Below, one piece after another: positions 6,990 to 10,424 of a DNA stretch of 10,424 nt. The stretch covers positions 1 through 10,424 of the forward strand of contig JWZX01002117.1 of the NCBI GenBank assembly GCA_001275005.1, given 5' to 3'. The stretch's first letter is position 1. Every line of letters begins with the position of its first letter. The notes beneath the pieces were generated by a model that had not been told where the DNA came from, did no database searches, and saw only the letters and a list, made by a program, of their open reading frames with translations. The translations under genes and the position numbers were made by a program. The DNA is from Chrysochromulina tobinii (Eukaryota; Haptophyta; Prymnesiales; Chrysochromulinaceae).

Positions 6990-9117
6990 ATGGCCGAGGC
7001 CGCAGCTCGCTACGCCGCGGACGCGGAGAGCCGGCGCGAGCGCGAGCGTGCATTACGCGCGGCCGCAGATGCGGCCGCAGCGGCCAAGCACGCAGAGGCC
7101 ACCAAGGAAGAGTACGCCAGGGAGGAGCGACGACGTGAGCGAGAACGGCTGCGGCGGCAGCAGCACAAGCAGGGCACGCTCGCAGCCGATTCGCCCGAGC
7201 CGGTACCCGCAGCGAGCACCCTGCTGGAGGTGGTCGTTCCGTCTGGCTACAAGGCCGGCGACACCCTCGATGTGGCTCTCGAGGATGGGGGCAGCTTTGA
7301 GGTCGTCATCCCACCTGGCCTCGAACCGGGTGCCACCTTCTGTGTCGAGCCGCCCGCGGACGAAATCGACGAGGAGGAGATCCCGTCGGGGATCGAGCGG
7401 CAGCTCGTCACTGTGCCCGATGGCGTCGCGCCGGGCGACACGTTTCACGTCTCGACGTCGTGGGGCGCCGTCTTCGAGGTGTCTTGCCCCGCCGGAGTGG
7501 CACCGGGCGACTTGATCGAGGTCGAGCTGCCCGCAGAGCCCGACCCAGAGTACCCAGATTTGGCCGCGCGGCCAGCACAGCAGCAGCAGCAGCAGCAGCA
7601 CATGCAGCAGGATCAGCAGGGCCAGCAGGAGCAACAGCAGCAGCAGAAATCCGCCACGCACGGCGGCGAGCCGGCGCGCGTGCGCGGGCGCCCGCCGGGA
7701 CGCCTGCCCTCGATCAACTCCCCCTCCGGCGGCTCACCGGCCAACTCGGGCGATGAAGACGACGAGGTCGTGCTCAAGGCGGAGAGGCACGCGCTTCTAC
7801 TCGAGCGTACCGAGCTCAAGCTCCGCTCGAAGGCCATCGTCGACAGCGCCGTGCAGTTGGGCCAGTTGGGCCGGGCCGCCGAAGAAGTCAAGGTTGTACA
7901 GGATGCCGACGCAGCTCGGGACATCGTCAACGGCGCCGTCGCGGTCGCGTTGGCCGCCCTAGCTGTGAACGGCCCCTGGGAGCCTGCACGAGCGGCGGAT
8001 GGGTCAGGTGGATACCCTTCCAAATATGGGTCGGAGGCGGCCCCAATCGGCAGCGGGCTCCGCTCCTTTTGGTCGTCGGAGGCGCCGCCGCTTGAGCAGG
8101 GCTCGCCGTTGCGAGCGGGTGAGCCGGCGGAGTGCACCTTGGCCTCCTCCAGCCCGTCCCGCGGCGTCGTCTTGGGCGTCGGAGCACGCCTGAGCGATCG
8201 ATTTGGCGTGAGCCGAGGCGGCGGGCGGCAGCTGCAGAGCTTCCCTGGAGCCGTTACCAGCGTCTCCGGCGGCATCGAGTTCCTCACGTGCCGCTCGACG
8301 GCGCTCCGTGAGCCAACCGCCGATGAGGGCTGCCGCTTCTATGTGGGGCAGGCGGTCCAAGTGTTGCGCTCGTCGGGCGCGTGGGGTAAGACCACGATCC
8401 TCTCTAAGTGCCTCTAGTTACCTCTGAGTGCCTCGAATTGCCTCTGAGTGCCTCTGATTACCTCCAATTAGGTGAAGCCACGATCCTCTCTAAGTGCCTC
8501 TAATTACATCTGAGTGCCTCGAATTACCTCTGAGTGCCTCTGATTGCCTCTAATTAGGTGAAGCCACGATCCTCTCTAAGTGCCTCTAATTACATCTGAG
8601 TGCCTCTGATTACCTCCAATTAGGTGAAGCCACGATCCTCGAGATCCTGCACGGGTATGAGACCATGTACCGGTGCCGGTTGGGCGAGGGCGTTCTCGAG
8701 AAGCACATGGGCGAGGACGAGGTGCGCGAGCTGCAGCCGGAGAATGGCTTCGTCTTCTGCAAGGGGCAGACGGTGCAGATCTGCCGGCCAGACGGGGCTC
8801 TCGAGCTGGCGACCATTCTGGACACACGGATGGACCGCGCCAACGTGCGCTCCGAGCCATGGTACTCATGTAGGCTCCACCCGTCCGAGAGTCAGCCGTA
8901 TTCCCGCGCCGAGCAAATACACGAGGACGAGCTGCAGCAGCCGCAGCCGCAGGCTGGATGTGCCTTTTTCGTGGGTCAGCTCGTCCAGGCGCAGCGCAGG
9001 AAGGGGGAATGGGTGCTCGCACGCGTCGTCGAGTTTGCGCTCAAGGATTACGAGTTGCAGTACAAATGCGCCGTCGTGCGCGATGCTGTCGTCCAGTCGT
9101 GGGTGCCCCACGCGTGA
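6990..9117 (+). CDS. Multi-repeat protein: VPxG beta repeats, polyQ, three SH3/Tudor-like repeats (two exons)
   Basis: Exon 1 6990-8385, intron 8386-8623, exon 2 8624-9117; 629 residues, TGA stop. I prefer ATG 6990 (MAEAAARYAADAESRRERER) because the sequence before it is low-GC and UTR-like; ATG 6894 would add 32 Lys-rich residues. Residues 1-62 form a charged coiled coil. Residues about 78-122 and 136-181 are two copies of a beta module (VPSGYKAGDTLDV, FEVVIPPGLEPGATFCV; VPDGVAPGDTFHV, FEVSCPAGVAPGDLIEV), a repeat I associate with haptophyte and stramenopile proteins. A Gln-rich tract follows (about 197-219), then an acidic and helical stretch (about 257-325) and a disordered linker. Residues about 448-629 hold three repeats starting FYVGQAVQV, FCKGQTVQI and FFVGQLVQA, probably SH3/Tudor/Agenet-like barrels. 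Splicing falls inside repeat 1 and makes SSGAWGEATILEI align without gaps to PDGALELATILDT and RKGEWVLARVVEF of repeats 2 and 3. Function unknown; a binding scaffold is my guess. Confidence 0.8.
7578..7646. repeat. CAG-rich tract coding for polyglutamine
   Basis: Seven uninterrupted CAG codons (7578-7598) are followed by an interrupted Gln-rich stretch with His, Met, Asp, Gly and Glu, up to about 7646. It links the beta repeats to the helical segment. Confidence 0.9.
8386..8623 (+). other. Spliceosomal intron (238 bp, phase 1) built from three tandem units
   Basis: Donor GTGGG|GTAAGA at 8385/8386 and acceptor CCAATTAG|G at 8623/8624. Retention stops the frame at the TAG at 8415-8417. Splicing restores the frame into 8624-9117 and completes the first SH3-like repeat. 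The intron divides into units at 8386-8471, 8472-8557 and 8558-8623 (86, 86 and 66 bp), each starting with GTRARR-CCACGATCCTC and ending TTAG, and the same CCACGATCCTC opens exon 2. A branch-point-like CTGAT has its A at 8609, 14 nt before the acceptor. Only the first unit has the strong donor GTAAG; the inner junctions read GTGAAG. Using an inner acceptor (8471 or 8557) leads to a TAA within about ten codons. Confidence 0.85.
8398..8623. repeat. 10-bp repeat array nested in the 86-bp intron units
   Basis: Within each unit the sequence runs as decamers close to CCTCTRAKTR (CCTCTGAGTG, CCTCTGATTA, CCTCGAATTG and so on): about seven in units 1 and 2 and five in unit 3. The 20-bp length difference of unit 3 is exactly two decamers. 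Many decamers contain CTAAT or CTGAT, matching a branch-point consensus. Confidence 0.9.
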
Positions 9118-9801
9118 GCAGGGTGCACTGGTTATACCACGGGCCAAGCGCTCGCGCCGGTGGACACAGTGCGGCTGATGATCGGATGTGGACAGGGGGC
9201 GTTAGGGGTCTCGCTCTCGGCCAACACTACTCAGTCACCACGCACAGAGAGACCAGAGCAAGCGTCGGCAAGCGGGAGAGCGCAGCACCAGAGTTTCAGG
9301 AGCGCAGGGTTACGCTTTCGCTCGGTGGGGCAGCTGCAGGCGGTAAAAGCCGGTAGATCGGTAACGTAGCCGAAGGATTACCGTCTCGTCTACAGTCACG
9401 CTGCGCCCCCGGCCCCGCTCTGCTCCGTCTGCGTCGCGGACCTGGAGTCGCGCCGGTCGCCTCCTCGCTGCCCCGTCCCGTGCCCGTGCCGGTCCCGGTG
9501 GGTAAATTCGTCTACAGTACCTCAGACGCCAAAAGCAAATCCCCTATCCTTGTACCTTGAAACGAAGCTTAGGGCCCACAGCTGACCAAACAGCCATCCC
9601 GCCCGCTCCACGAGAGGCCCCGGCGCGCGGCCGGAGCTGGCAGCTTCTGGCAGCCATGGCACTGACGTGAAGACGCCCCCTGAGGACACTCAGGACAGCC
9701 CCGTGAGCCGTGTCGATGCTACGCAACTGAGTACTGTATTGCCGCGCGGGCCGCTCCGTCGCACCTTGTGCCTCGCCGGCGCGCAGAGCCTCACGCTCGC
9801 G

Positions 9802-9830
9802 CCTCTCTCTTTCTCTCTCTCTCTCTCTCC
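9802..9830. repeat. CT microsatellite
   Basis: A nearly pure CT dinucleotide run with one T-T interruption at 9810-9812. Such tracts are common in non-coding DNA; no role can be claimed. Confidence 0.9.
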
Positions 9831-9877
9831 GCCTCCGGGCCCAGTGTGCGCTCGCCTTCGGGCCTAGTGTGCGCGCT

Positions 9878-9904
9878 CCCCTAACCCCTAACCCCTAACC
9901 CCTA
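9878..9904. repeat. Telomere-like (CCCCTAA)n interstitial stretch
   Basis: Three full copies of CCCCTAA plus a partial CCCCTA. Read on the minus strand this is TTAGGGG, a variant of the common TTAGGG telomere repeat. Unique sequence continues beyond it for over 500 bp, so it is interstitial here rather than a chromosome end. Confidence 0.75.
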
Positions 9905-10197
9905 CATAGTCACAGGTTTCTTTACTATTGTTTTTGTAATACCCACCCTACATGTAAACCCCTACCTAGGCACTGATTTCAAGACCAGCAGAACATGCAA
10001 CCTTAATGCAATTCTGAGAAGAATTAGGTCAAAAAGAGCACGAAAGAGCACGAACGTGGAACGACAGGTCCACCAGAACATCCATCATCCAGCCACCAAG
10101 TTGTGTAGTTGACCAGTGGGTCCATCGACCTTCACCTTGAAGGAGTGGGGCTCTAACCTGGCTTCTCTCAGCTATAGGGCTAGATCCCAGTCTTAGA

Positions 10198-10262
10198 CCT
10201 CGTGTTACCTCGTGTCGAGGTCTGTCGAGGTCTGTCGAGCTGTCGAGCTGTCGAGCTTGACA
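10198..10262. repeat. Compound short tandem repeat CCTCGTGT / CGAGGTCTGT / CGAGCTGT
   Basis: Two CCTCGTGT copies are followed by two CGAGGTCTGT units and then about two and a half CGAGCTGT units. CCTCG and CGAGG arms give it partial dyad symmetry. Confidence 0.8.
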
Positions 10263-10386
10263 CCTTGACGCCCAGGCGCATGCAGTCAGGGGGGTTCATT
10301 ATGAATACACGCAACACGGACGAGTTCACAGTCGTCTACACTGCAAAAAATCGCAGTACGTAACCGGCCAGTAACGCAAAACTCAG

Positions 10387-10424
10387 TGCGTAGTGACCTA
10401 CGCATAAACCTACGCAAGCCTACG
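10387..10424. repeat. CCTACGCA repeats with a 7-bp hairpin at the window end
   Basis: CCTACGCA occurs at 10397-10404 and 10409-10416, with a third partial copy at 10419-10424 running off the window. TGCGTAG at 10387-10393 pairs with CTACGCA at 10398-10404 around a TGAC loop. The array may continue beyond the window. Confidence 0.7.

Larger units (their letters stand above)
9118..10424. other. Non-coding region with simple repeats, no gene seen
   Basis: About 1.3 kb after the last stop codon. Open frames (9160-9369 plus, 9544-9726 minus, 9667-9867 plus) are short and low-complexity with no recognisable domain. I looked for tRNA boxes and spliceosomal snRNA signatures and found none convincing. 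The word TCGTCTACAGT recurs near 9386 and 9508, with a variant (TCGTCTACACT) near 10331. From about 9905 base composition becomes less GC-rich. Distinct simple repeats are listed separately. Confidence 0.5.

Noticed and set aside
8398-8623. Decamer array as a CRISPR or a coding repeat.
   Set aside because: There are no spacers, stop codons occur in the reading frame, and removal restores a protein repeat exactly.
9905-10200. Small nuclear RNA or other non-coding RNA gene in the less GC-rich tail.
   Set aside because: No U1, U2, U4, U5 or U6 signature or convincing Sm site with flanking stems could be found by eye.

Overview
The window looks like nuclear DNA of a GC-rich single-celled alga. 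I favour a haptophyte, with a pelagophyte-type stramenopile as the alternative. The reasons are eukaryotic domains (F-box, SPRY, IQ motifs, poly(A)-binding-protein MLLE, fascin-like beta-trefoil), two short GT-AG introns that can be deduced from reading frame, CAG-type triplet repeats, and two motif families that I associate with these algae: a cysteine-poor ZZ-like module and 'VPxGxxPGxxFxV' repeats. There are no bacterial operons or ribosome binding sites. The taxon is an inference.

Layout, left to right. Positions 1-264 hold no gene that I can see. Positions 265-1506 (minus) encode an F-box/SPRY protein, probably a ubiquitin-ligase substrate adaptor, with a TATA-like box upstream. Positions 1507-2075 are intergenic. 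Positions 2076-4684 (minus) encode one spliced gene of 823 residues: a fascin-like beta-trefoil fused to a galactose-1-phosphate uridylyltransferase (GalT)-type nucleotidylyltransferase. It would be misread as two genes without its 137-bp intron. A roughly 208-bp divergent promoter region separates it from 4893-6383 (plus), an IQ / ZZ-like / MLLE / coiled-coil scaffold protein. After a 5' region with a duplicated element, 6990-9117 (plus) encodes a second spliced gene of 629 residues, with beta repeats, a polyQ tract and three SH3/Tudor-like repeats. Positions 9118-10424 appear non-coding and contain a CT microsatellite, a telomere-like (CCCCTAA)n stretch and small repeat arrays.

The most interesting signal is how the introns are built. 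The intron in the GalT-like gene is flanked by a 28-bp direct duplication spanning the AG|GT junction and is filled by four copies of a 29-bp unit that carries a branch-point-like CTGAT and a pyrimidine tract. The intron in the last gene is three tandem units (86, 86 and 66 bp). Each unit begins with a donor-like GT and ends in TTAG, and each is made of 10-bp repeats containing CTRAT. In both genes only the outermost splice pair restores the frame. A third pair of 29-bp repeats with a central CAG|GT, 104 bp apart, lies upstream of the last gene. Together these look like intron birth and growth by tandem duplication of AG|GT-containing sequence. The genes share no obvious pathway; the neighbourhood reads as ordinary eukaryotic gene order.
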